Source of the DNA: Microbispora rosea | GTDB taxonomy: Bacteria > Actinomycetota > Actinomycetes > Streptosporangiales > Streptosporangiaceae | NCBI RefSeq assembly: GCF_900156315.1 | Contig: NZ_FTNI01000051.1 | Span: 1-34,708 of the forward strand | Direction: 5' to 3' | Length of the DNA: 34,708 bases | In this document: piece by piece, positions 26,501 through 34,512 of the stretch | Position numbering within the stretch: position 1 is the stretch's first letter | Layout of the letters: each line of letters opens with the position of its first letter | The notes under the pieces: generated by a model | What the model saw: the letters and a program-made list of their open reading frames with translations, nothing else | Database searches by the model: none | Told to the model about the DNA's origin: nothing | Program-made: the position numbers and the translations under genes

Positions 26501-26590
26501 GATCGCGGGGGAGGGGTTGACTGCCTCGGTCTTGATCGTCCGAGATGCAACCTCGGGGTCCCAGCAGAGGTATCCGCGAAGTTCAGGCAT
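23549..26590 (-). CDS. dpdH: DpdH, P-loop ATPase
   Basis: A 1013-residue ATPase. Walker A is GDSGSGKSH (83-91) and Walker B is ILLIEDFA (311-318), as in AAA/STAND-like NTPases that switch on nucleotide binding. Cys423, Cys426 and Cys432 (HCDECPLRTEC) make a probable metal site. The rest is long helical sequence without known catalytic motifs. Starts MPELRGYLCW at the ATG at 26590, overlapping dpdG by 8 bases. In dpd systems DpdH is one of the two large proteins with no clear helicase domain; a sensing or assembly role is likely but unproven. All nucleotide-binding residues are intact. Confidence 0.83.
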   Translation of the reverse strand: MPELRGYLCWDPEVASRTIKTEAVNPSPAIFLATHAPLRIRQARIQGRSLSPVPDKWTDEMAVLNDFLKRRSSTGTLLMPVVGDSGSGKSHLVRWVREKIADNATSTGKYKVIYLEKSQTSLKAVIEALLEGLEDESLEKLRSEVRSFSSGTTEEKLARRLINALNETLAATTPNDLPGAATRVLAGPRGLASILQDPYIQEHMLAPGRYVPQLASQLLRDRGASSAERPPGFTVEDLPLSLQDVKQAAQISQRLLQMLLTRPELQHAAVDLLNQSLESAVRSASNLGVGRLLQAMLQVRQGYAEKKKEIILLIEDFALIQGVQGELLEALTESATREGTTRYAPMRTLMAVTTGYFRDLPETVMSRVAAATSGYVYDLDRVFNNEDDGTEQIASFVGRYLNAARVGDTELDRLQGQLVPNHCDECPLRTECHQAFGHSEEGYGLYPFNRPALTRMIHSVAPRDQPWAFVPRTVLSTVLRPILIEHTDELRSDTFPGERFKDRYRTAAIDDPLPTSIASAVDSTMPEQADRLKRVLEFWGNGPHSGHINTDLLTAFGLKRLPDGVQPPNPIVPPIIEPGPRDETLKASLRKRLATVEDWGARADRPLPQDIARELRGVINDAIIRRYPWTTPLMKELAKTEVERAWPNNATIVSIDGASERIVGVEKAPIKFARNPFNSQSFQSWVRAMAGAPITRVSDVRRLATLSEAKTHEVTSRLQTYFEISDEQLVLGFRASLIGAALAGIAWPGIDEASLLAACLHDGSGWGRQDQYLRTQKWQRMLTGHMAHRTALVERLRISVGVAQGTGAVRMIDAARVLPLLKQATDNWTWNPDPTVPAWVKPAVNNFSGWIDVADEQIHEMAGVLQRLRHHVPRGVSGTDSLGAVMQALKEAEKVGLSPSRLDKTNLENLYTKAVDLDWRIVSRLEDDLEKSVRGDDPNAIETRVRAAARDRGAAIEHAHNFLIAADKWLDTALSDAAARSGTSGDDNIAAELKGLLRQWASLSATKEGDLGD

Positions 26591-27461
26591 TGCTGTCCTT
26601 AATCGTCACCGAACTGAAGCTCTGTACGTCCTGATCCTGAACACGGAGGAATTGCTGGGCGTCAGCGTCTCTTTCGAGCTGCAACCAGTCCTCATCTACG
26701 CCGCGGAGGAGGGCGAACGATACGGCCGGGCCAGCCGTGCTCTCTCCGGAGGATTCCAGGCCAACGTCAATGGAATATGAACCGCCAGGTAGGACGGGCA
26801 TAGCTTCGCGTAGCTGTGTTAGAAAGTCTGCTGCCCCAACCTTACTGCCTGGCTTCCATAGGCTTAGGACCGTTTGTTTGATCGCGGAAGTGCAGTCGGG
26901 GACAATTTGATTAGCTGTTCCCTGAGTAGGTAGTGCCGCATTGCCGAATCCTAAGGCTGTCGCCCAGAAGGTGAATCGTGTCCATCGCACGCCGTTAATA
27001 ATCGCCGGACCGACTTGAGGCTTGAGCGCGTCGACTTGCAACTGTTGAACGTTGTCCCAGTGGAGTGACGTTCGGAGTGGGTCGTGCGTTAGAAACCAGC
27101 AGAGTGCGCGGACAAGATCCCGTGGACCGTCTTGATTGCTGTTGCTCCCCAGGTCGGAATTCAAATCCCGATGAAGAACGGCGTTCCGGAGCACGTGAAT
27201 GAATGCCGAGTAGTCGGTGCCGTCCAGATTAGTCGCTGCTCCAGCTCTGCTGATCTTCTCTCCGTCCATATTTACGAGACGGAGTGTTTGGAGTGTGCTG
27301 ACTGCATTACCAAACATGTCTTCAGCGCCTGAGGGTAGTGTGGGAGGACTGAGTAGGGCCCTAGCCTCGTTTACGGTGATCGGACGTTGCTTCATCGCCA
27401 GAAGACGGATCGTCGCCCACATCGGGGCCGGCCACGATGCCCCAACGTTGATCAGTGCCAT
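26583..27461 (-). CDS. dpdG: DpdG-like protein
   Basis: A 292-residue protein without catalytic motifs. The N-terminal ~80 residues (MWATIRLLAMKQRPITVNEARALL, then STLQTLRLVNMDGEKI) read like a winged helix, and the rest is mixed alpha/beta. It starts at the ATG at 27461, which overlaps the dpdF stop by one base (TGATG). Position between the RecQ-like dpdF and the ATPase dpdH, and size, match DpdG, which is tied to restriction in Salmonella. A DNA- or partner-binding adaptor role is my inference. Confidence 0.65.
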   Translation of the reverse strand: MALINVGASWPAPMWATIRLLAMKQRPITVNEARALLSPPTLPSGAEDMFGNAVSTLQTLRLVNMDGEKISRAGAATNLDGTDYSAFIHVLRNAVLHRDLNSDLGSNSNQDGPRDLVRALCWFLTHDPLRTSLHWDNVQQLQVDALKPQVGPAIINGVRWTRFTFWATALGFGNAALPTQGTANQIVPDCTSAIKQTVLSLWKPGSKVGAADFLTQLREAMPVLPGGSYSIDVGLESSGESTAGPAVSFALLRGVDEDWLQLERDADAQQFLRVQDQDVQSFSSVTIKDSNA

Positions 27462-30052
27462 CAGAGAGACCTCAGTGCTCGAGTGATCGAAATGCTGTCG
27501 CTGTGCAACTCATCTAGGCGATTGCTTGGTTTCTCCGGGTGCCGAAGGTTGCGGTTGTGGATGAGGTATGTGACTTCGGGACTGCCGAAGCGCCAAAACT
27601 CAGCGTTACTGAGATCGGAACGGGCGTCATCCAGTACCCAGACGAGTGGTCCCGGGTAACTTGTCAACAGGTCCTCGTCATTGTCCAGTACAAGTGGGTA
27701 TGAGGAGGTACGTTTCTGGATTCGGTGGGCGATATTCTGAGTGATTCCGGGGCCGCCCATGGTTGCAATACCTCGTCTGCAGAGACCTTCGATCAGTTCC
27801 GGCACTAGCGATCGACGTTCTTCCTCTGATTCCCACCAGATACTTATCCCGCCACTGCCGTTGCTCCGATATCGGGCTAGCGGATCGCTGCGCTGTTGTG
27901 CCCACGCAACGACGGACGGGTGTGGCTGCCATGGCGTTACGCAAAGTTCTCCAGGCGGAGGTGGAGGCTGATTCTGTCGGCAGTAGGGGCAGCCTCGACA
28001 TGCCTTCGAGGTTATGAGCGTTCCTGCAGTGCGCTTCAGGACATAGTAGTCTGCGAGCACGTCCGCGATGCATTGCTTACCGTTGATGGCTCGTTTTAGC
28101 TGATCCAGTGCGGAAATTTGGGCATCGAGGATCTTTTTGCGCGTTGAACTGAGCGTGTCTGTGAAGTGCTTAGCATTATTGGTTTTGCCGTCGATGATGA
28201 TAGCGCTGATTCTCGAGTCTAATGTTTCGTAGTACGTGTAGAGGCGCTCCTGCCACTCAGCCTGGCTTTCGCCATCGCGGGAAGTGGGACTGTCGGGTGC
28301 CTTCAACTCGATGAGCTTCGCCAATACCATGAGGTTGAGCGTCCGGACGTTCCACTGACGATTGCGCTCGTAACCCTCGGAGAGGTGGGGAGGAAGGGAG
28401 TCCAAGCTAAGTAGGTAACCCGATGGTGTGTCCGAAACACGTTGCTGAAACATTGAATTCCAGCGCTTCCAAGCTAGTTCCGGAGTGATAATGGACTGCC
28501 TGTTCAGATGCTCTGCGATCGGCAAGTCGAGTCCGGGAGTTATTGCCATGTATGCGATAGATGGACTTCCGTCCCGGCCTCCTCGGCCTACCTCTTGGTA
28601 GTAGCGATCGATGGTTTCAGGTACACAAGCGTGCACAATGGTCTTAACGTCGGATAGATCGACGCCGAGACCAAAGGCGGACGTTCCAACGACGATGTCA
28701 AACTGAGTTGGTACGACCCCATCCGATGATCGCCCACTCCATCCTTCCAAAGCGACTCGCCTGGCCTCTTGATCTGAGCGGCCTGTCACGGCGGTGACCC
28801 GGAAGAAACCGGTGTTCCTGAGGAAGGCCACCCACGAGTTGGCGTCTTCTACCCGTGAGACGTACAACACGGCGGGTTTAGGCAAACGGGTTAACGCTTG
28901 GAGGACTGCATGTCTGCGGGACTCCTCGTCGGCGAAGGTGTCGATGTAGTAACTCGGCTCGCTTCTCAGTTGCGAAGCCCACACGATCTCCGTCGCGTCA
29001 CGACTGCCGAAGAGGTTCTCCAGGGTTTCGACCTGTTGTGCTGTGAGCGTGGCGCTCATGGCGATGGTTCGCGGTTCGTAGCCCTGGGGCGCTCGACGGA
29101 TCCAGTTACGTCGCTGGCCGGCGATCACTTGGAATGCGGGCCGGAACTCGTTCCCCCACTGCTCAACGAGATGAGCCTCGTCGATGATGACGTAACGGAG
29201 TTGGCCTGCCTCGGCGGCGTCATCGAGCGACTTCTGCAGACTCGTTGTCACTGCTTCCGGCGAGGTGAAGAGGACTGGCTGTCGTCCTTGGCGCACGTCC
29301 TCGCTGATCTGGTGCTTGATGTCTTCGGGAAGGTCGCCCGTATAGGCGTATCGCCCGGATGGCGATCTCCGTTTGCGCTGGCTCAGGAGTTCCCGTGTTC
29401 TCCGCTCCATATCGAGGGCGAGGACAACCGTTGGCACGATGACGAGGGAGACGCCGCTGCTGTTGTCGCCGAGAAGGGTGGGAGCAAGCGCGACAGGCGT
29501 TTTGCCGTGGCCAGTAGGAAGGCACACGATGGTCGTGCTTCCAGGGGGAGCCATGACGACCGTGCGAGCTGCTTGCCGCTGCCCAATGGAGTAGTAGGAG
29601 TCGTATCCGAGTGCGGCGGCCCAGAAGGGATCGCCAGGCACGCTATCCAAGTGGCGACGTTGATCAGATTCGAGCCCTCGGTGAATCTCCTTGAGGTCCG
29701 CCGTCGCAGCCTGCTCGGCCCAGCCCGCTGGCACGTTCGGATGCCAGGACTGTGCTGAGACGGTGAGGACGCCAGGTTCGGTGAGGTGGCCCTGGCACCC
29801 CACCTCACGCCACTGGTCAAGCGTCGGGAAGGACGGGTCGATCGGTACGGTCAGCGGCAAGGTATTTCCGCCGACTGCGGCCTCTAAAAGCACTTGGCGA
29901 GTGAGCGAGGCGATATCTCGCCACCCCGTTGCACCTTGCTTCACGGCGGTCAAGGCATCGGTGAGGCGTACGATGGTCCCGCGGTCTTCCTGGTCGGAGA
30001 CCGGTTCGGGCCAGGCGGCAAAAAGGTTCTTTGCCTTGACCCAGTCGCTCAT
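27461..30052 (-). CDS. dpdF: DpdF, RecQ-like helicase
   Basis: An 863-residue superfamily-2 helicase from the ATG at 30052 (MSDWVKAKNLF), which overlaps the dpdE stop (ATGA); an upstream GTG or ATG would run into dpdE and is not needed. Walker A is PTGHGKT (179-185), Walker B is IIDEAH (289-294), a RecQ-like VEQWGNEFRPAF follows, and motif VI is QEVGRGGRDG. A C-terminal cysteine cluster (KACRGCPYC) may bind zinc like RecQ, though it is spaced differently. The N-terminal ~150 residues are specific to this family. Within the operon it is the second of three helicases. DpdF has not been among the Salmonella genes clearly shown to be needed for restriction. Confidence 0.88.
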   Translation of the reverse strand: MSDWVKAKNLFAAWPEPVSDQEDRGTIVRLTDALTAVKQGATGWRDIASLTRQVLLEAAVGGNTLPLTVPIDPSFPTLDQWREVGCQGHLTEPGVLTVSAQSWHPNVPAGWAEQAATADLKEIHRGLESDQRRHLDSVPGDPFWAAALGYDSYYSIGQRQAARTVVMAPPGSTTIVCLPTGHGKTPVALAPTLLGDNSSGVSLVIVPTVVLALDMERRTRELLSQRKRRSPSGRYAYTGDLPEDIKHQISEDVRQGRQPVLFTSPEAVTTSLQKSLDDAAEAGQLRYVIIDEAHLVEQWGNEFRPAFQVIAGQRRNWIRRAPQGYEPRTIAMSATLTAQQVETLENLFGSRDATEIVWASQLRSEPSYYIDTFADEESRRHAVLQALTRLPKPAVLYVSRVEDANSWVAFLRNTGFFRVTAVTGRSDQEARRVALEGWSGRSSDGVVPTQFDIVVGTSAFGLGVDLSDVKTIVHACVPETIDRYYQEVGRGGRDGSPSIAYMAITPGLDLPIAEHLNRQSIITPELAWKRWNSMFQQRVSDTPSGYLLSLDSLPPHLSEGYERNRQWNVRTLNLMVLAKLIELKAPDSPTSRDGESQAEWQERLYTYYETLDSRISAIIIDGKTNNAKHFTDTLSSTRKKILDAQISALDQLKRAINGKQCIADVLADYYVLKRTAGTLITSKACRGCPYCRQNQPPPPPGELCVTPWQPHPSVVAWAQQRSDPLARYRSNGSGGISIWWESEEERRSLVPELIEGLCRRGIATMGGPGITQNIAHRIQKRTSSYPLVLDNDEDLLTSYPGPLVWVLDDARSDLSNAEFWRFGSPEVTYLIHNRNLRHPEKPSNRLDELHSDSISITRALRSL

Positions 30053-33000
30053 GGCTTGATCCTTCGAAGGCCGGCGCGTACGAGGCATGTCGCCGCAATG
30101 AGCTTGATCGTAGGTCGTGTGAGCCCAGCGATGAGAGCATCCGTCACCGCAATGTCGGTGACGAGGCTCTCTGCGTCACCGACCAGATGACCTGCGTCCC
30201 GGCGTACTTGGGCCTGGGCTCGGGCAATGGCCACCCGCTGCCATGCTTGTTCTTGTGCCTGTGCACATCTGGTTGCAAGGTCTGTGACCTTGTTGAGGTG
30301 TGCGCGGGCGGTCTGCTCGGACAGGTTCGCGGCTTGCGTGTAGCCGTCCCAACCACCGAGGAGATCCAACAGTTCGGGCAAGCGTTTCTTGTTGTAGTTC
30401 TGGTCTGGTCCCTTGTCGTACGGTTTGTTGAGCCAGGTCAGCGCTGTGCTGGTGGTTATGGGCGTCTTCCTGCCGGCCTCGATCCATACCTTTAGCGTGA
30501 AGGGCGGCAGCAGGCGGTCCGCCTGCCGGCGTATCGCATGCATAGCTTCTGTATGGTCGATGACTAGCTCCAGGGCGTCGCTCAGATCGGCTTCAACGAG
30601 GAAGTCGAAGCCAAAGTATGCGATGGGATCACCGTGGAGTTCGTGATCAATCCGTCGGAAGGCGGACGCTTGTCCGCGGTCGTCGAGATGCACGGCCCTA
30701 GCGAGAACCTCCACTAGGGGGCTTCCTGCGCGGAAGATCCGCGTGCCCGGTGCGCGCAGGACAGCCGACCGGTTGAAGGCGCCTTGTGTGTGTTCGGGCG
30801 ACAGTCGGGCCCTGGCCTGAGACCACTGCCGAGGGTCCATCGTGGGGTGAGAGTGTGCGATGTCGAAGACGTCACGTTGGCAGTCGTCGATGGTGCGCTG
30901 GGTATGCACGAGTTTGATGCCGCCAGAGCCACTCACGTAGTCCAGCATGGTCCTTCGTGCGCCTGTCCACTCACTCTCCAGCGCAAGGAGCGAGTGAGCG
31001 ATGTCGTGGGTCTCAATGGAGGTTTCATGGATGGCCTCCAGCATGTCCATTTTGTCGATCTCTTGGCGTGCTGCTGCCAGTGCCATGTGGACGGTGGGGG
31101 CTGAGTTCCTGAGTTGTTCGGGTCCGCCTTCTAAAGCAGCAGTCCAGACATTGGGAAGGCTTTCGCTGATCGCGTCCTGCAGGGTGGACACAGATTGGGC
31201 GAAGATGCCGTAGCCCTCGGCAAGGAGTTGCGCCCATGAGTCGATGTATGACGCGTCGGAGTCGAAAGCGCCGATTCGGTATGACGCTGCTGGATGGGCG
31301 GCGCTCGTTTGGTCGCTTTGGTACCGATCCACCCGGCCGAGGCGCTGCTCAAGTTGGTTGGGCGACCACGGGAGTCGGACATGGAAGACAGCATCGGTGC
31401 TCTGCAGGTTGAGGCCGTCCTCGGCTGTGCCATCAGCGATGAGAACGCTTTGGCGTGTCCCGGTCGACCATTCATGGACGGAACGTTCTGCCTCGTCAGC
31501 GCCGACACGGTGGGTGTGCTCGTGAACGGACACACCTCGGAAACGCTTTTTGAAACGTTCCACTAGCGTAGGTGCCAACATTCCGGGGCCACAGAAGATG
31601 GTTGAGCGGCGACTCCTCCTAAGCGCTGGAAGCATCGCATCGATCACTCGATCGGACTGTGCCTGAAAGTCCGTGAACGCCGATTGTGTGCGGATCTCCT
31701 CAAGGAGAGCGTGTTCAAGGCTGAGAACCTCGGGCTTGAGGAGCAGCGTACGCTCAGCAGCGGTCAACCCCGCCCGGCTAGCGGCTCGTTCGTCGCGTAA
31801 GACTCTCCAGGCAAGAGCATCCTCAAGATCACTTATTGGCAGTGATGCTCGGGAAGCGAGTACAGCGAGCACCATCGCATAGGGGGTCTTGTGCTCCTCC
31901 AACCCCTCGTCGAGTAGGTGATCCCAGACCTGCGACCGCCACTGCTCGACGATGGCCTGCGTGGTTTCCATCGTGCCGTCGCTCACCTGTAGCACGTGAG
32001 GTTCGCGGCGCCCGCGTACCTCGTAGGGCATGAATTCGGAGTTGGGATCGTCCTGCAAGACCGTATGCCGGCGATGCCGTATCACCCGTCGGTGTAAACG
32101 GTAAGCCTCGCTGATGTGGCCCCGTAGGGACTCAGTACGTTTCTTCAGTTCAGCTTCGTCAACGTTCGTACGGAGTTCGTCGTTCTCGTCCAGGAGGTCG
32201 ATGACTTTCTGGCTCAACTCTGCGAAGCGCTGGTCGGTAGAGGGGAGGAGTTGCCGAATCTCCTCTATGGCTGCAGGCAGAGCGTAGGTGTATGTGCTGT
32301 CCAGCAAGAAAACGCTGTTGGCCAGCTGGGAGCGGAGTTCGTACTTCTTCTGGAAGGCGGCCCGGTCATCCCAGCGGTAGAGACTCTGGTCGAGCAGGTG
32401 CAGCATCGCCAACTGTGCTGTGTACCTCGACATCACAGGCGTCGCGGACAGCAGGAGCAAGCGCGGAACGGAATGGGCGAGAGCAGTCAACTGCTTGTAG
32501 GGGGACTCCTCAGGACTCGTCACCTGTACAAGACGGTGTACTTCGTCGACCACAACGAGGTCCCAGGCGAGGTAGTTGGACCAACGCTCAGGCGTTTCAT
32601 GGCTGAGGACTTTGATCTTCGCCGCGGGGAAGTCGTGGATGAAGAACTTGGCGCGCAGTTCTCCGATCCACTGCCGGCGGAGAACGTCGGGCGCAACGAT
32701 GCAGATGCGGGCCTGGGGATTGTCGATCAATGTCTGTCGGATGACGAACCCGGCCTCAATGGTCTTGCCCAGGCCGACCTCGTCAGCCAGTAGGTATCGC
32801 TGTACCGGGTCGGAGAGTACTGTGAGAGCTGCCCTGATCTGGTGGGGGAACAGCTCAACAGCAGATGAGAGGAGAGCGGAGGTGCTCGCGCTCGCTCCTC
32901 GCTGGGACACCAGGTTGTGCAGGAAGGGTAGGCGCGCGTTGTAGTAGTAGCCGGACTCGTTGCCTCCTGCCGTGAGGACCGTTACTGGGTTGGCTACCGG

Positions 33001-33333
33001 CCGATCCCACCGCACACGAAGCTCGTCTTCGGAGACAGGGAAGTCGTAGTCGACGTTGGGGAACGTGACGTAGTGCGTGTGACCCACGTAGCCACGGACG
33101 CGGCCTGCTAGCCAGTCGCCAGTGTCCGGGTTGCGTCGGTACACACGTGTCTCGGCCTCTAAGACCACGCCACGGAGTTTGCTGAGAGGCACAATCTGGG
33201 AGTAGGCGACAGGTTCGGCGACGGACTCGAAGAAGTCCACGCGTGCGCTTGTCTCAGTGAGATCGCCAACACGCCCGATGCCAGGTGAGTCTGCGTACTC
33301 CACCAGTCGGCCAACAGTGAAACGGTCCGGCAC
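30049..33333 (-). CDS. dpdE: DpdE, SNF2-family DNA translocase
   Basis: A 1094-residue SNF2/RapA-type ATPase. It begins with a small beta-rich domain (residues 1-110) like the N-terminus of RapA. Then come LLADEVGLGKTIEAG (motif I, 181-195), VVVDEVH (motif II, 260-266), LLLLSATPVM (motif III), and a second lobe with GLNLQSTDAVFH and QLEQRLGRVDRYQ (motifs V and VI). Such proteins pump DNA without strand separation. DpdE is required for the Salmonella restriction phenotype. The GTG at 33333 has a strong GGAGGAGA-type ribosome-binding site (about 33341-33348). It leads the restriction operon and is 85-95% likely to be cotranscribed with all seven genes behind it, given the overlaps. Confidence 0.9.
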   Translation of the reverse strand: MPDRFTVGRLVEYADSPGIGRVGDLTETSARVDFFESVAEPVAYSQIVPLSKLRGVVLEAETRVYRRNPDTGDWLAGRVRGYVGHTHYVTFPNVDYDFPVSEDELRVRWDRPVANPVTVLTAGGNESGYYYNARLPFLHNLVSQRGASASTSALLSSAVELFPHQIRAALTVLSDPVQRYLLADEVGLGKTIEAGFVIRQTLIDNPQARICIVAPDVLRRQWIGELRAKFFIHDFPAAKIKVLSHETPERWSNYLAWDLVVVDEVHRLVQVTSPEESPYKQLTALAHSVPRLLLLSATPVMSRYTAQLAMLHLLDQSLYRWDDRAAFQKKYELRSQLANSVFLLDSTYTYALPAAIEEIRQLLPSTDQRFAELSQKVIDLLDENDELRTNVDEAELKKRTESLRGHISEAYRLHRRVIRHRRHTVLQDDPNSEFMPYEVRGRREPHVLQVSDGTMETTQAIVEQWRSQVWDHLLDEGLEEHKTPYAMVLAVLASRASLPISDLEDALAWRVLRDERAASRAGLTAAERTLLLKPEVLSLEHALLEEIRTQSAFTDFQAQSDRVIDAMLPALRRSRRSTIFCGPGMLAPTLVERFKKRFRGVSVHEHTHRVGADEAERSVHEWSTGTRQSVLIADGTAEDGLNLQSTDAVFHVRLPWSPNQLEQRLGRVDRYQSDQTSAAHPAASYRIGAFDSDASYIDSWAQLLAEGYGIFAQSVSTLQDAISESLPNVWTAALEGGPEQLRNSAPTVHMALAAARQEIDKMDMLEAIHETSIETHDIAHSLLALESEWTGARRTMLDYVSGSGGIKLVHTQRTIDDCQRDVFDIAHSHPTMDPRQWSQARARLSPEHTQGAFNRSAVLRAPGTRIFRAGSPLVEVLARAVHLDDRGQASAFRRIDHELHGDPIAYFGFDFLVEADLSDALELVIDHTEAMHAIRRQADRLLPPFTLKVWIEAGRKTPITTSTALTWLNKPYDKGPDQNYNKKRLPELLDLLGGWDGYTQAANLSEQTARAHLNKVTDLATRCAQAQEQAWQRVAIARAQAQVRRDAGHLVGDAESLVTDIAVTDALIAGLTRPTIKLIAATCLVRAGLRRIKP

Positions 33334-33400
33334 CTACGCGTCTCCTCCCACCCACTCAGGACGGCTACCAGCACAACATTGGTTCGTCCTATCGGAGTGA

Positions 33401-33415
33401 AGATAGCGGCTATCT
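33401..33415. promoter_or_regulatory. Perfect 15-bp palindrome upstream of dpdE
   Basis: AGATAGCGGCTATCT is a perfect palindrome around a central G, 68 bases upstream of the dpdE start and AT-richer than its surroundings. It is well placed to be the operator of the restriction operon. I could not fit a convincing -35/-10 pair around it. No regulator gene is nearby. Confidence 0.5.
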
Positions 33416-33440
33416 ACGACAAAATGTGATGTTGGAGAGT

Positions 33441-33855
33441 TCACAGTTGTGGGTAAGGAACTCGGTGCGCTTCGAGTTGAATGTCACTCTGCGTAGCAGT
33501 CATGTCAAGCTTGGTGGTCAATTCGCTGTTGAAGGTGTAGCGAGGGCTGTGGCGGGCGGGTTCGCCTCTGGTGATGCGTCGGGCCATGCCGGCGATGGCG
33601 GCCCAGCGGATGATGGCCTCCGACACCTCGGGATGGCTTTCGTAGTCCCGGGCCAGGCGCCGGCAGGCAGTCAGCCAGGCCAGCGTCCTTTCCACCAACC
33701 CACCTGCGGGAGATGACTGTGAATCCGCGCTGATCGGCGGGCTTGCGCAGGATCTCGATCGTGGTGCCCAACTCTCCTTGGCCCAGTCCACCACCCGGCC
33801 AGCGAAGCGCTGGTCGGCGAAGACGTGCCGGATCGGCGTGGTCAGGTACGCCGGG
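33441..33855 (-). mobile_element. IS5-family transposase relic (second type)
   Basis: The minus strand encodes the C-terminal part of an IS5-family transposase different from the one at the window edges: HVFADQRFAGRVVDWAKE, then after a frame change near 33725, ERTLAWLTACRRLARDYE and SEAIIRWAAIAGMARRITRG. The piece between (IEILRKPADQRGFTVISRRW) is in another frame, so the gene is broken. The N-terminal half is missing; the relic joins directly to the methyltransferase remnant around 33855. The tail after RYTF runs 30 residues beyond the usual end, so the element's own end is gone too. Confidence 0.75.
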
Positions 33856-34402
33856 CTCCTCAGTCGAGAATCTGCGGGCCACCTTCGCCGAGGCACGGCG
33901 TGTGCTCGCCGACGACGGCACCTGCTGGCTCAACCTGGGCGACGTCTACGTGGCCAACTCCGACGGATGGGCCCGAGGCAAGGACTACAACCACCGCCAG
34001 TCCGAGGTACGCCCCAGGGCGCGTCTCGCAGTGCCGCCGAAGAACATGCTCGGCATGCCGTGGCGGGTCGCCTTCGCGCTCCAAGAGGACGGCTGGATCC
34101 TCGGCAACGCCATCGTGTGGCACAAGCCGAACGCGATGCCGCAGTCAGTCACCGACCGGCTGTCCAACCGGTACGAGCTGATCTTCGGGCCGCCGGCTGG
34201 CCTACAACAAGCGCACGCCTGGCACGCCCGCCGACACCGGGGGCCTGCTGCGCAGCAGGACATGGGGAGCTGGCAGCCGATGACGTGCCCGACCTCCCTC
34301 CGGGACGTCGAGCCGGGGGTGCGCCTGCTGCTTCAACTCGACGACGACCCCCTGGCCATCACCCAGGAACCGCCGTTCACCGCCGGAGGGAACGCCTCAT
34401 GA
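33856..34402 (+). pseudogene. DNA methyltransferase remnant, probably of a DISARM-type locus
   Basis: A plus-strand frame reads NLRATFAEARRVLADDGTCWLNLGDVY, then NMLGMPWRVAFALQEDGWILGNAIVWHKPNAMPQSVTDRLSNRYELIFG. This is the catalytic region of a site-specific DNA N-methyltransferase (adenine or N4-cytosine type). The N-terminal part is missing, replaced by the IS relic. After YELIFGPPAG the family pattern stops; a second frame (AYNKRTPGTPADTGG) carries what looks like the later part, so internal sequence is lost. The final codons overlap the start of the DrmB-like gene (ATGA at 34399-34402), showing that both belonged to one operon. Confidence 0.75.
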
Positions 34403-34512
34403 CCGGATCGATCCTGCGAGTCGGCGAGCTGCGTCCCAACCAGCTCCTGCACACCTACGGGGTGGGCGCCGTCGCCGACATGCCCAACCTCTCGGTGATG
34501 GTCTGCGGACTA
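34399..34512 (+). pseudogene. drmB: DrmB-like (DUF1998) DISARM gene, truncated by an IS
   Basis: From the ATG at 34399 the frame reads MTGSILRVGELRPNQLLHTY, then GVGAVADMPNLSVMVCGL. This matches the start of the DrmB/DUF1998 protein of DISARM anti-phage systems in actinomycetes (pattern GELRPSQLLxTYGVGSxxDLPxLSVxVxGL). After 38 codons it is cut by an IS5-family element at the TA at 34511-34512. The rest of the gene, if it exists, lies beyond the IS outside this window. The call rests on these 38 residues and on the neighbouring methyltransferase. Confidence 0.65.

Noticed and set aside
28898..29758. 286-codon plus-strand frame inside dpdF
   Set aside because: It is antisense to well-conserved helicase motifs and has no recognisable domain.
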